From Spirochaetaceae bacterium (lineage in GTDB: Bacteria > Spirochaetota > Spirochaetia > SZUA-6 > Bin103), in the NCBI GenBank assembly GCA_028818385.1, contig JAPPNY010000266.1:33207-55111 (forward strand): a DNA stretch of 21,905 nt, written 5' to 3'. A program made the position numbers and the translations under genes. Each line of letters starts with the position of its first letter. The first letter of the stretch is position 1. Positions 1-7,244 of this stretch are shown one piece after another. The notes beneath the pieces were generated by a model, which made no database searches, was not told where the DNA came from, and saw only the letters and a program-made list of their open reading frames with translations.

Positions 1-109
1 CACCCCCCCCCCGCCCCCCCGGGGGGGGGGGGGGGGGGGTTCTGTCGCCCCCACACCCCCCCCCCCCCCCCCCTCCTCCGCGGGGCCCGGCCCCCCCCCG
101 CCCGCCCCC
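1..109. other. Low-complexity C/G homopolymer stretch at the window edge
   Basis: The first ~109 bases are almost entirely runs of C and G, including one G run of about 19 and C runs of 10 or more. From about 110 onwards the sequence reads as normal coding DNA on the minus strand. The aminotransferase frame stays open through the stretch but turns into a meaningless Gly/Arg/Pro string exactly where the family would continue with a conserved sequence. This looks like low-quality sequence at a contig or read end rather than biology. A true G-rich tract cannot be excluded from the sequence alone. Confidence 0.75.
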
Positions 110-1651
110 CACGCCGAGCGGCTCCAGGCCCGGCATCAGGTGGCCTCTGAGTGCGTCGCTCTCGCCCAGATTGGCCGCCAGGTACCAGTCGTGCCAGCCG
201 TGATAGCCGCTGATCGCGACCACGGAGCGGTCGGTGGTCGCGCGGGCGATACGGACCGCCACGGTCATGGTCTCGCCGCCGGTGCGCGCCAGCCGTACCC
301 GTTCCGCCCAGGGGTGGAGGCCGCACAGGAGGTCGGCCAGCTCCAGCTCCTCGCGCGGGTTGAGCGTCGAGCAACTCCCCAGGCTGACCCGCCGGATCAC
401 CGCGCGGGTGACGTCCGGGTCGCGGAACCCCAGGATGGTCGCACCGATCCCGTGCGAGGAGCAGTCGAAGAAGTGGCGTCCCGCCTCGTCCCACACCTCG
501 CAGCCGCGGGCCTCGCGGAAGTAGGGCGGCCACTGCCCGGGCGCCATGCGGTCCGGGTTCTTGCTGAGCAGGTGATTGCCGCGCGGGATGACGGTGAGCG
601 CGCGCTCGTAGCTCTTCTGACCCATCTCGGGATCGACCGCGCGCAGGCCCAGCAGCCGCTCCGCGTTGTCGCAGAACACGTCCTGCAGGTCGGCCTCGTT
701 CAGTCCGAACCGGTCGGCCGCGTGGAGGATGGCGCGCACCTCCTCCAGGCCGACCTGGATCGGCTGCCCGAAGAAGGCGTGGTCGTTCCACTCGACCTGG
801 TCGGTGGCGACCCACGCGAAGCCGCTGCCGAGCGTGATCGAGCGCCCGCGCTGGTGTGAGACCGGAAAATCGGAGCCGTACAGAAGTCGGCGCGGCCCGA
901 ACTCGTCCAGGATGGCGACCATGGGCTCCGCCTCGCAGATCGCGGAGGTGTCGAACCAGACGTTCTGCAGGCCGCGCAGCGAGGCGATCGACTTCGTGGT
1001 GTTCGGGCCGTGGAAGCCGCGCGCGGCGTGCGCCAGGATGAGCTGAGCGTTCGGGAACCGCTCGCACTTCTCGCGGATCTGGCGCTGGTTCTCCGGGTCG
1101 TCGAGCGCGGGGTCGCGCACGATGTGCAGCATGATGAACCAGCCGCGCTGGTCGGCGATCCGCCACGTCCAGTCCGGCAGGAACTCGTCGATGTAGGACT
1201 GCTGCGTGTCCTCGCGGGCGCTGTAGCAGTGGTAGCACTTGAAGCCGCCGATTCCCTCGCCGTCCAGGTCTCCTTCCACCTCCGCCAGCGTGGTGCTCGC
1301 AGCGACCAGGTACGCCCGGATGGCCCTCGGATGCCCGGCGGTCTGCTCGGCGACGTACGCGTTCTTGGGGCCGATCGGCAGATCCGGCGCCGGAAAGGGC
1401 AGGACCAGGGCGCCCGCTATCCGCTCCGGGCCGCCGAGCTGCGCGCCGACCAAGTCCCGCCATTCGTCCAGGCCGACCCGCTCCGGTCCCCACTCCAGCA
1501 TCGGGCCCACGCTCGGAAAGTGTTCTATATCATAGAGATGCATGTGAGCGTCGAAGACGCGCGCGGGGATGCGCGCCGCCAGCTCCGCAGCTGCCGCGCG
1601 ATCCTCCTCGGTGGTGGTCCAGCCGGTCTCCAGCCGGTCTTCGGTGAGCAT
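1..1651 (-). CDS. Amidohydrolase-2 / class III aminotransferase fusion (3' truncated)
   Basis: One uninterrupted minus-strand frame of about 550 codons runs from the ATG at 1651 off the left edge; residues after about 514 fall in the unreliable C/G stretch. Residues ~30-335 form an amidohydrolase-2 (PF04909) TIM-barrel: the metal-binding HMH (His36, His38) after FDA, a later LAHAARGF motif, and the GSDFP strand with its late Asp. From ~residue 347 the chain becomes a class III PLP aminotransferase of the glutamate-1-semialdehyde type: IPRGNHLLSK, then MAPGQWPPYFREARGCEVWD, a GIGATILG motif, STLNPREE, RTGGETM and GYHGWHDWYLAANLG. The catalytic Lys and the rest of the domain lie outside the window. 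I checked the frame at 1649, 920, 623 and 545, and all agree. The start is supported by a strong AAGGAGG five bases upstream (1657-1663). Amidohydrolase-2 enzymes hydrolyse or decarboxylate small carbonyl substrates; the aminotransferase would aminate or isomerise an amino-aldehyde or keto-sugar. The pairing suggests two successive steps on one substrate (inference). Confidence 0.85.
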   Translation of the reverse strand, partial: MLTEDRLETGWTTTEEDRAAAAELAARIPARVFDAHMHLYDIEHFPSVGPMLEWGPERVGLDEWRDLVGAQLGGPERIAGALVLPFPAPDLPIGPKNAYVAEQTAGHPRAIRAYLVAASTTLAEVEGDLDGEGIGGFKCYHCYSAREDTQQSYIDEFLPDWTWRIADQRGWFIMLHIVRDPALDDPENQRQIREKCERFPNAQLILAHAARGFHGPNTTKSIASLRGLQNVWFDTSAICEAEPMVAILDEFGPRRLLYGSDFPVSHQRGRSITLGSGFAWVATDQVEWNDHAFFGQPIQVGLEEVRAILHAADRFGLNEADLQDVFCDNAERLLGLRAVDPEMGQKSYERALTVIPRGNHLLSKNPDRMAPGQWPPYFREARGCEVWDEAGRHFFDCSSHGIGATILGFRDPDVTRAVIRRVSLGSCSTLNPREELELADLLCGLHPWAERVRLARTGGETMTVAVRIARATTDRSVVAISGYHGWHDWYLAANLGESDALRGHLMPGLEPLGVGGGRGGAGPRGGGGGGGGCGGDRTPPPPPPGGRGGG

Positions 1652-1656
1652 CGGGG

Positions 1657-1663
1657 CCTCCTT
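1657..1663 (-). promoter_or_regulatory. Strong Shine-Dalgarno site deciding the start at 1651
   Basis: On the minus strand AAGGAGG lies five bases before the ATG at 1651. It is one of the two best ribosome binding sites in the window and fixes the start of the amidohydrolase-aminotransferase gene. Confidence 0.8.
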
Positions 1664-1731
1664 GGTCGATCGGTGCAAATCGTAGCATGGACGGGTTGCC
1701 ACAACTTTCAGAATCTGCGATTGTTTGTCCC

Positions 1732-2454
1732 ATGAAAGTTCTAGCAGCTCTTCTGACTATCGCACTCGTCGGAGCGGCGGCTGCCTGGGCCAAGACCGGC
1801 AGCTTCACGTACGACGACGGCTCGACCTACGAAGGCGAGTTCGAGGATGGCAAGGTCCACGGCCAGGGCACCTACACCTGGGCGGACGGAACGATGTACG
1901 AAGGTGCATTCGAGTCCGGTCTGCCGCACGGTGAAGGCCGGCTCACGTGGCCTTCGGGCGCCATGTACGAAGGGCCGTTCCAGGCTGGCGAGATGGCCGG
2001 TACCGGCATGATGACCTGGCCGAGCGGCGCCTCGTATGAAGGCAACTTCACCGCCGGTCGCATCAACGGCTACGGCACGCTGACCTGGCCCGACGGCCTG
2101 ACCTACAGCGGCATCTTCGTGACCGAGACGATCGAGGGCACGGGCATGCTGATGTGGACCGACGGCACCAGCTATGAAGGCGACTTCATGGCCGGCAGCA
2201 TCGACGGCTCCGGCATGATGAAGTGGCCTAGCGGTGACATGTACGAGGGCGGATTCATGGCCGGCGCGCCGAACGGCGAAGGCACCTATACCTGGGCCAC
2301 CGGTTCCCGCTACGAGGGCATGTACGAGAATGGCATGGCAACCGGGGGCACCTTCTACGTCACGGACGAAGACGGCAGGGCTTGGCACTTCGTCGCGTCG
2401 CAGGACGCGGACGGGACCTGGATGGTCGACCATCCCGAAAGCCAGGAGATGTAA
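1732..2454 (+). CDS. Secreted MORN-repeat protein
   Basis: This 240-residue protein starts with a Sec-type signal peptide (MK, a hydrophobic stretch at residues 3-18, and an AAAAWA cleavage region). Almost all of the mature part is MORN repeats: eight consecutive 23-residue units at residues 27-210, each of the form WxxGxxYEGxFxxGxxxGxGxxx. A short non-repeat tail (GRAWHFVASQDADGTWMVDHPESQEM) follows. MORN repeats form an elongated beta-hairpin sheet that can bind lipids or act as a scaffold; the job of bacterial secreted versions is mostly unknown. The ATG at 1732 is preferred over an in-frame ATG at 1687 because it places the signal peptide at the N-terminus; no clear Shine-Dalgarno precedes it. 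The gene stands alone, divergent from the amidohydrolase fusion across 80 bases and convergent with the oxidoreductase downstream. Confidence 0.9.
   Translation: MKVLAALLTIALVGAAAAWAKTGSFTYDDGSTYEGEFEDGKVHGQGTYTWADGTMYEGAFESGLPHGEGRLTWPSGAMYEGPFQAGEMAGTGMMTWPSGASYEGNFTAGRINGYGTLTWPDGLTYSGIFVTETIEGTGMLMWTDGTSYEGDFMAGSIDGSGMMKWPSGDMYEGGFMAGAPNGEGTYTWATGSRYEGMYENGMATGGTFYVTDEDGRAWHFVASQDADGTWMVDHPESQEM
1810..2361 (+). repeat. Eight tandem 69-bp MORN units
   Basis: Eight in-frame units of 69 bases (23 codons) follow each other without gaps. Each begins with codons for W/Y-x-x-G and contains Y-x-G-x-F. Units 1 and 8 are the most divergent, and unit 5 has YSGIF instead of YEGxF. Periodicity is clear at protein level and moderate at DNA level, which points to old duplications rather than recent slippage. 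Confidence 0.85.
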
Positions 2455-2689
2455 GAAGGGCCGACAGGTCCGAAGCGACAGCGAAGATAGGACAGCCGAG
2501 CTGAGCGTATAAACCGGGAGACGATGCTCCGGACGGTCGGAAAGACCGGCCGGGCATCGATCCCCGGTGAATTTGTCAAACCTTTTGTAGCGCGCACGCC
2601 GACGACGCGCCAGATCTCTGGCGCTGCTCACGGCGGCGCGCTTTGCTGTGTCTGGAGCGATCCGCGTCTGGAGCGATCCGCGCGTCCGG
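2455..2689. other. Intergenic region between convergent genes, with a small tandem repeat
   Basis: No gene is supported in these 235 bases. A weak hairpin lies at 2531-2551 (CGGTC, GGAAA loop, GACCG, with flanking GG/CC) without a T run. A perfect 16-base tandem duplication lies at 2650-2681. The region separates the MORN gene (plus) from the oxidoreductase gene (minus), so transcription from both sides must end here, but I see no classical intrinsic terminator. Confidence 0.6.
2650..2681. repeat. Perfect 16-bp tandem duplication
   Basis: The 16-mer GTCTGGAGCGATCCGC occurs twice back to back. It lies just outside the 3' end of the oxidoreductase gene, whose stop codon is at 2690-2692. It probably arose by replication slippage; no function is apparent. 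Confidence 0.85.
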
Positions 2690-3679
2690 TCAGGCGCTCC
2701 TGTACTCCTCCAGCACCCGATCCATGATCCGGCCGGTGCGCGCCGCGCTCATGCCGGTGCTCGGGCAGCTCCCGAAGCCGCGGAGTTCGTCCACGATCGA
2801 CTGGATCAGCGGCTGCTGTACGTGCTCGGGATGAGCGATCTCGGTGCGGGTGACACCGCCGGCGGTCGCGATCTCGAACGGGACGTCGCCGAAGGTCGAG
2901 TAGCGCAGAACGCCTCGGCTGCCGGCGATCTCGACCAGGTCGACCTCGTCCTGCGCGGTGAAGGCGAAGCGCGCCGTACCGACGACGCCGTCGCGGAAGC
3001 GCATGGCGAACGCCACCGCATCCTCCGCCTCATAGGCGCCGAGCTGGTTCACGGCGAAGCCGCGCACCTCCTCGATCGGGCCGAGCAGGTGGTCCAGCAG
3101 GTCCAGCACGTGGGAGCCCATGTCCGCGAACAGTCCCCCGCCGGCGATCTCCGGCCGGTACCTCCACGGCAGCGGACCGGAGCCGAGAGCGGGATCCGGC
3201 GGACTGACGTACTGCGCTGTCACCGTCAGTGGCGTGCCGATGCTGCCGCCGAGCAACGCGTCGCGCACCGCCACGAAGCGCGGCAGCATGCGCCGGTAGT
3301 AGGCCACGAACAGCGGCAGGCCCGCGGCATCGGCGGCGGCGTTCATGGCCCGGCACTCCCGGTGGGAGCAGGCCATCGGTTTCTCCACGTACACGGGCTT
3401 GCCGGCCGCCAACGCCTGCAGCGCATAGTCGTGATGGGACGACGGCGGCGTGGCGACGTAGACCGCGTCCACCTCGGCGTCGCCGATCAGCTCGGCCGCG
3501 TCGTCGTAGGCGCGGGGGACGCCGTGGCGGCGGGCGTAGTCGCGCGCCGCATCGCCGTTGCGCCGCATCACGGCCACCAGGCGTGATCCGCTGGCCTTGG
3601 CGAACCCCGGTCCGCTCTTGACCTCGCAGACGTCGCCGCAGCCGATGATCCCCCAGCGGATCGCGGGCGGCGGGCTCAT
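2690..3679 (-). CDS. Gfo/Idh/MocA family NAD(P)-dependent oxidoreductase
   Basis: This 329-residue protein has the two-domain architecture of the Gfo/Idh/MocA family. The N-terminal Rossmann fold carries RWGIIGCGDV (about residues 8-17) and the hallmark EKP at 99-101 within VYVEKPMACSH. The C-terminal beta-sheet domain carries GGGLFADMGSHVLDLLDHLLG, with the active-site-type Asp185, His189 and Asp192. Members oxidise, reduce or isomerise sugars, inositols or related compounds with NAD(P); the substrate cannot be read from the sequence. The length is typical. The start ATG overlaps the stop of the upstream HD gene as ATGA (3676-3679), so the two are translated as a pair. The frame stays open further upstream, but that part is the shadow of the HD gene. 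Confidence 0.93.
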   Translation of the reverse strand: MSPPPAIRWGIIGCGDVCEVKSGPGFAKASGSRLVAVMRRNGDAARDYARRHGVPRAYDDAAELIGDAEVDAVYVATPPSSHHDYALQALAAGKPVYVEKPMACSHRECRAMNAAADAAGLPLFVAYYRRMLPRFVAVRDALLGGSIGTPLTVTAQYVSPPDPALGSGPLPWRYRPEIAGGGLFADMGSHVLDLLDHLLGPIEEVRGFAVNQLGAYEAEDAVAFAMRFRDGVVGTARFAFTAQDEVDLVEIAGSRGVLRYSTFGDVPFEIATAGGVTRTEIAHPEHVQQPLIQSIVDELRGFGSCPSTGMSAARTGRIMDRVLEEYRSA

Positions 3680-4227
3680 CGCGCCGGCTCCGCGGGCGGC
3701 AGCAGCGCGCGCATGGCCGCCGTGTGGATCGCGCGCTCGGCGGAGCCGCGCAGTGTGCCGGCGGCCGGGTTCCCCTCGCGGGCGTAGGCATCCGCCTGCA
3801 GCGCCATGTCGATCTTGTCCAGATCCTTGATCAGCCGGCCTTCCGGCGTGCGCCGCTCGGCGTAGTCCAGCCACGCGGCCATCAGCGTCCCGTCGGGGTC
3901 GACGTCCGCCAGGATCCGCCGCGCCGCCTCTTCTTCCTTCCGCTGCTTCTCGTGGGCGGGCACGCCGTCGGCGGGGGTGACGTCGCCGGTGAGCGCCTCC
4001 GCCAGGTCATGAATCACGGCGATGAGGGCCGCCCGCGCCGGATCGGCGCCGGTCGCGGAGGCGGTCACTGCGGCCAGCGCCGCCACGCCGAACGAGTGTG
4101 CGGCCACCGATTCGGGATCGGGGACCCCCCGTTGCACCCATCCTCTGCGCGGCATCCGCTTCAGGGCCGCGACGTGCGTGAAGAACGCCTGGAGCCTGGG
4201 AGCGGACATCGCTCCGGTAGCGGACAT
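3676..4227 (-). CDS. HD-domain phosphohydrolase (YfbR/HDDC2-like, probable 5'-deoxynucleotidase)
   Basis: This 183-residue protein carries the HD metal-binding residues in family order: His44 (ESVAAHS), His73-Asp74 (VIHDLAEALTGDVTPAD) and Asp140 (LIKDLDKIDMALQA). The segment KRMPRRGWVQRGVPDPESVAAH is characteristic of the YfbR/HDDC2 family, which removes phosphate from deoxynucleoside 5'-monophosphates. It would act in the cytosol in nucleotide salvage; the precise substrate is inferred. The start is uncertain: a GTG at 4245 and ATGs at 4227 and 4209 are in frame, and none has a good Shine-Dalgarno. Family alignment slightly favours 4209. An 11-base repeat (AGCGGACATCG) covers the two ATG contexts. 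It is coupled to the following oxidoreductase gene by an ATGA overlap, and lies divergent from the cysteine-cluster gene at 4301. Confidence 0.88.
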   Translation of the reverse strand: MSATGAMSAPRLQAFFTHVAALKRMPRRGWVQRGVPDPESVAAHSFGVAALAAVTASATGADPARAALIAVIHDLAEALTGDVTPADGVPAHEKQRKEEEAARRILADVDPDGTLMAAWLDYAERRTPEGRLIKDLDKIDMALQADAYAREGNPAAGTLRGSAERAIHTAAMRALLPPAEPAR

Positions 4228-4300
4228 CGGTCTCGATTCGGTCACCGGTTGAGGGTAGGCCGAGCGGGGGTGTCTCGACTACCGTTGCGGACGGGACGCC

Positions 4301-4984
4301 ATGGACGGGACGAACGGCTCGCTGCAACTGGTCCTGCAACGGGACGAGATCGAGCTTGCCGGCTACGCCGAACAGGCGACGATCGGCGATCTGATGACCG
4401 CCCTGGAGCGGATGCGGCTCCGGCCCGGCCTGGCCACCGTCGGCTGCGCGGGCTGCGGGCTGTGCTGCCGCGACCGCGTGCCGGTGCTGGGCGCCGACCT
4501 GCCTCGGCTGGAGCGGGCGCTCGGACTCAGCCGGGAACGGCTGCTGCGCGACCATCTGGAGCTGCCGGAGCCTCCGGACGCGAGCGAGCGAGCTGCCCGC
4601 ATCGCCGACTTGGCGCGGCAGTTCGATGCCTCACCGGCGGAGGCGACGCTGCTCTACGAGTGGAACACCGGCGAGCCGATCGTGCCGCGGCAGGGCGATG
4701 ACGGCTTCTGCCACTGGCTGCGGGACCGCCGCTGCTCGGTCTATCCCGGCCGCCCGCTGATCTGCTCCTTCTACCTGTGCAACTTCGGCGACCGGCTGTC
4801 GGCCCTGTTCGACGCGATCGTGCGGCAGGGGGTGTGGCACAGCTACGTTGCGGTCGGCTGGATCGAGAGCGGCGTCGTCGCGCACAATCCGTTCTTGTCG
4901 GTCGGCGACCCCACACGGGCGCCGCTGGGCGCGTTCGACATCGATGTGGCGCCCCTGCTGCAGCGCATGGCCGACACCTGGTAG
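4301..4984 (+). CDS. YkgJ-type CxxCxxCC cysteine-cluster protein
   Basis: This 227-residue protein carries GCAGCGLCCRD with Cys49, Cys52, Cys55 and Cys56, and a second group Cys137, Cys145, Cys155 and Cys160 in the context RRCSVYPGRPLICSFYLC. This is the pattern of the YkgJ/UPF0153 family (zinc- or iron-chelating domain), in which eight cysteines are thought to bind a metal or Fe-S cluster. The biochemical role of the family is not established; some relatives act in protein methylation or flagellin modification. No signal peptide is present, so it is probably cytosolic. The ATG at 4301 follows a weak GGGACGCC. It stands alone, divergent from the HD gene, and is followed immediately by a hairpin at 4989-5011. 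Confidence 0.87.
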   Translation: MDGTNGSLQLVLQRDEIELAGYAEQATIGDLMTALERMRLRPGLATVGCAGCGLCCRDRVPVLGADLPRLERALGLSRERLLRDHLELPEPPDASERAARIADLARQFDASPAEATLLYEWNTGEPIVPRQGDDGFCHWLRDRRCSVYPGRPLICSFYLCNFGDRLSALFDAIVRQGVWHSYVAVGWIESGVVAHNPFLSVGDPTRAPLGAFDIDVAPLLQRMADTW

Positions 4985-4988
4985 GAGG

Positions 4989-5011
4989 AGGAGCCCAAGC
5001 CGAGGGCTCCT
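4989..5011 (+). terminator. Hairpin directly after the cysteine-cluster gene
   Basis: A perfect 8-bp stem (AGGAGCCC / GGGCTCCT) with a 7-base loop lies four bases after the stop codon at 4984. No T tract follows, so it is an imperfect intrinsic terminator or an mRNA-stabilising hairpin. Confidence 0.45.
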
Positions 5012-5027
5012 GAAGACCCAACCGAGC

Positions 5028-5056
5028 TTGGACGTCAACCTCAAGCGTCATACTAT
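5028..5056 (+). promoter_or_regulatory. Possible sigma70 promoter upstream of the MBL remnant and exporter genes
   Basis: TTGGAC (5028-5033) and TACTAT (5051-5056) are separated by 17 bases. The -10 matches the consensus at four of six positions and the -35 is weak. It is the best candidate for transcribing the exporter pair, whose first gene has no other obvious promoter nearby. Confidence 0.35.
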
Positions 5057-5136
5057 GAGCGTGCGTCCCGGATGAAACATGAGCGAGCAGTCGGGTCTCG
5101 AGGCCAAGTTGCACAGCAACAGGCGAACACGATCCG

Positions 5137-5262
5137 TTGGAGGTAGCAGCGCCTGACCGGGAGGATTTCGTGCTGACGCTCCTCGGGCCCGGCTACGGAG
5201 AGTGCGCCATCATCCAATTTGGTCACGGCGAATGGATCGTCGCGGACTCCTGCATGGATGGC
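5137..5262 (+). pseudogene. Remnant of an MBL-fold metallo-hydrolase gene (5' end only)
   Basis: A TTG-initiated frame encodes about 42 residues, including FVLTLLGPGYGECAIIQF followed by GHGEWIVADSCMDG. This closely resembles the first two strands of a family of metallo-beta-lactamase-fold hydrolases that begins with LGPGFGES and a later VDSC. The resemblance stops after about residue 42. The metal-binding HxHxDH motif expected some 30 residues later is absent, and the frame ends at 5367 after a nonsense-like Arg/Cys-rich tail. The rest of the gene appears to have been deleted, placing the exporter directly behind it. The family assignment is from memory of the motif, not from a search. Confidence 0.55.
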
Positions 5263-5402
5263 GCCGGCGACATGCGCCGCACCTGTGCATGCTCTTCTCG
5301 CGGGCGTTCGCGATGGACCGCTCAGCTCGCGGGCGCGGCGTGCCGCCTCCATCCCGGAATCTTGTGAGTACCGCAGGATCGGTGATCCGGCCGGCGGATC
5401 GC

Positions 5403-7244
5403 ATGACGACCTGGGCCGGGTTCGGCCCGGTGCTGCGCGTGCTCCGCATGGCGCTGGCCCATCCGGTGCGGCTGACGGTCGCCGTGACCGCCACCGTCGC
5501 CGCGGCCGTGTTCCAACTGCTGCTGCCGCAGTACGTCGGCGACGTGGTGGACACGGTCAACGTGATCCTCTCGGAGGCTGCCGACCCGTCGGCGGCCAAG
5601 CGGCAACTCCTGCAGCTCGCCGCTCTGATCCTGGGTGCCAGCGTGGTGCGCGGGCTGATGATGATGGTGCACACCCAACAGGCGGAGATCGTCGGCCAGA
5701 GCGTCGGCTACCGGCTGCGGATGGACTACTACGACAAGGTGCAGCGTCTCAGCTACGGCTTCCACGACCGCGTGCACACCGGCGAGCTGATCACCCGCGG
5801 CATGCTCGATGTCGAGTCGGTCGCCACCTCCTTCAACCGCGGGATGATCAAGGCGGTCTGGCTGCTGGTGCTGCTCGGCTGGGGCACCTGGCTGCTGCTG
5901 AGCACCGATCCGCTGCTCACGTTGGCGGCGATGAGCTTCGCGCCCGTGGTCGCGTGGCGGGCGACGGTGGCGCGCATGCGGCTGCGGGTGGCGTGGCTGC
6001 GCCTGCAGCAGTGCCTGGCGCGGCTGACCAAGGTGATGGAGGAGAACCTGGGCGGCATCCGCGTGGTCCGCGCGTTTGCGGCGCGCGAGCACGAGATGGG
6101 CAAGTTCGACACGGTAACCGAGCAGGCCAAGCGCTACACGGACCGCACCATCAACATCCGCGTGCGCGACGTGAGCCTGATGACGCTGGCCTACTACTCG
6201 GCGATGGCGCTGATGCTCTGGGTCGGCGGCACCCGTGTGCTGGCCGGGCACCTCACCGTCGGCGACGTCACCGAGTTCCTGGTGTTCATGCTGATCTTGC
6301 AGATGCCGATCCGGCAGCTCGGCATGGTGGTGAGCGCGCTGTCGCGCGCATCGACGTCCGGCGGGCGGCTGTTCGAGATCCTGGACCTGGACCCGGACAT
6401 CAGGGACCGGCCTGACGCGTACGACCTGGAGATTCGCGAAGGGGTGTTGCGCTTCGAATCGGTGAGCTTCTCCTATGGCGGGGACGGCGATACGGTGCTG
6501 GACGGCATCAGTTTCGAGGTGGGGCCCGGCCGCACGCTCGGCATCGTCGGGCCGCCGGGGTCCGGAAAGTCGACCATCGCGCTGCTGACCGCCCGCTACT
6601 ACGACGTCGACGCGGGCCGCATCACCATCGACGGTCAGGACATCCGCTCGGTGACCCTGCAGTCGCTGCGCTCGGCGGTGGGAGTGATCCAGCAGGACAA
6701 CTTCCTGTTCACCGCCAGCGTGGAGAGCAACGTCGCGTACGGCGACCCCTGGGCGCAGCGCGAGCAGATCACCCACGCCAGCTCGTCCGCACAGCTCCAC
6801 GACTGGGTGCTGGGACTGCCCGAAGAGTACCGGACGCTGGTCGGCGAGCGCGGCGTGTCGCTGTCCGGCGGGCAGCGGCAACGGCTTTCGATCGCCCGCA
6901 GCATCATGATCAGGCCGGCGGTCATCGCCTTCGACGACTCCACGGCGGCGATCGACGCCGGGACCGAGCGGCGCATCCGCGCCGCGCTGCGCAAGCTGAC
7001 CGAGCGGACCGCCACGATCATCGTCTCGCACCGGCTGAGCTCGCTGATGCACGCCGACGAGATCCTGTTCGTGGACGCCGGCTCCATCGTCGAGCGCGGC
7101 ACCCACGCCGAGCTGATGGAGCTGGGCGGCCGGTACCGCGCGCTGTACCAGCTCCAGGCGAACCCTTCGGAGTCGCTGGACCGGATCGCCGACAGCATCG
7201 CCGGCGGCGCGGCGCGCGCCGGGGAGGTGGAGCGTGCCCGCTAA
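5403..7244 (+). CDS. ABC exporter half, degenerate-site subunit (permease-ATPase)
   Basis: This 613-residue protein has an N-terminal six-helix exporter domain (~residues 20-320) and a C-terminal ATPase domain. Walker A is GPPGSGKS at 383-390, the Q-loop is QQDNFLF, the signature is LSGGQ from 487, Walker B is AVIAFDD ending at Asp512, and the switch His is in IIVSHR. The catalytic Glu after Walker B is replaced by Asp512, as in the non-hydrolysing half of heterodimeric exporters (BmrC, TM287, TmrA types). The frame is open upstream to 5202, but that part is Arg-rich and overlaps the MBL remnant, so I take the ATG at 5403; a GTG at 5364 is an alternative. It overlaps the next gene by 11 bases. 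The pair would export a lipid or drug-like molecule across the inner membrane; the substrate is unknown. Confidence 0.9.
   Translation: MTTWAGFGPVLRVLRMALAHPVRLTVAVTATVAAAVFQLLLPQYVGDVVDTVNVILSEAADPSAAKRQLLQLAALILGASVVRGLMMMVHTQQAEIVGQSVGYRLRMDYYDKVQRLSYGFHDRVHTGELITRGMLDVESVATSFNRGMIKAVWLLVLLGWGTWLLLSTDPLLTLAAMSFAPVVAWRATVARMRLRVAWLRLQQCLARLTKVMEENLGGIRVVRAFAAREHEMGKFDTVTEQAKRYTDRTINIRVRDVSLMTLAYYSAMALMLWVGGTRVLAGHLTVGDVTEFLVFMLILQMPIRQLGMVVSALSRASTSGGRLFEILDLDPDIRDRPDAYDLEIREGVLRFESVSFSYGGDGDTVLDGISFEVGPGRTLGIVGPPGSGKSTIALLTARYYDVDAGRITIDGQDIRSVTLQSLRSAVGVIQQDNFLFTASVESNVAYGDPWAQREQITHASSSAQLHDWVLGLPEEYRTLVGERGVSLSGGQRQRLSIARSIMIRPAVIAFDDSTAAIDAGTERRIRAALRKLTERTATIIVSHRLSSLMHADEILFVDAGSIVERGTHAELMELGGRYRALYQLQANPSESLDRIADSIAGGAARAGEVERAR

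Noticed and set aside
1695..1723. TTGCCA and GATTGT as a promoter for the MORN gene
   Set aside because: The spacing is 17, but the -10 box matches at only three positions and would leave almost no leader, so I do not call it.
140..1735. Several plus-strand open frames over the left end
   Set aside because: They are antisense to the amidohydrolase-aminotransferase fusion, which has clear motifs and a strong ribosome site.
1741..2631. Long minus-strand frame of 296 codons opposite the MORN gene
   Set aside because: It mirrors the repeats of the MORN gene on the other strand, with His/Ala/Gly-rich periodic nonsense. The plus-strand reading has a signal peptide and a clean MORN pattern.
5202..5402. 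67-codon N-terminal extension of the first exporter gene
   Set aside because: It is Arg-rich, overlaps the MBL remnant in another frame and has no counterpart in exporter families, which start close to the first helix.
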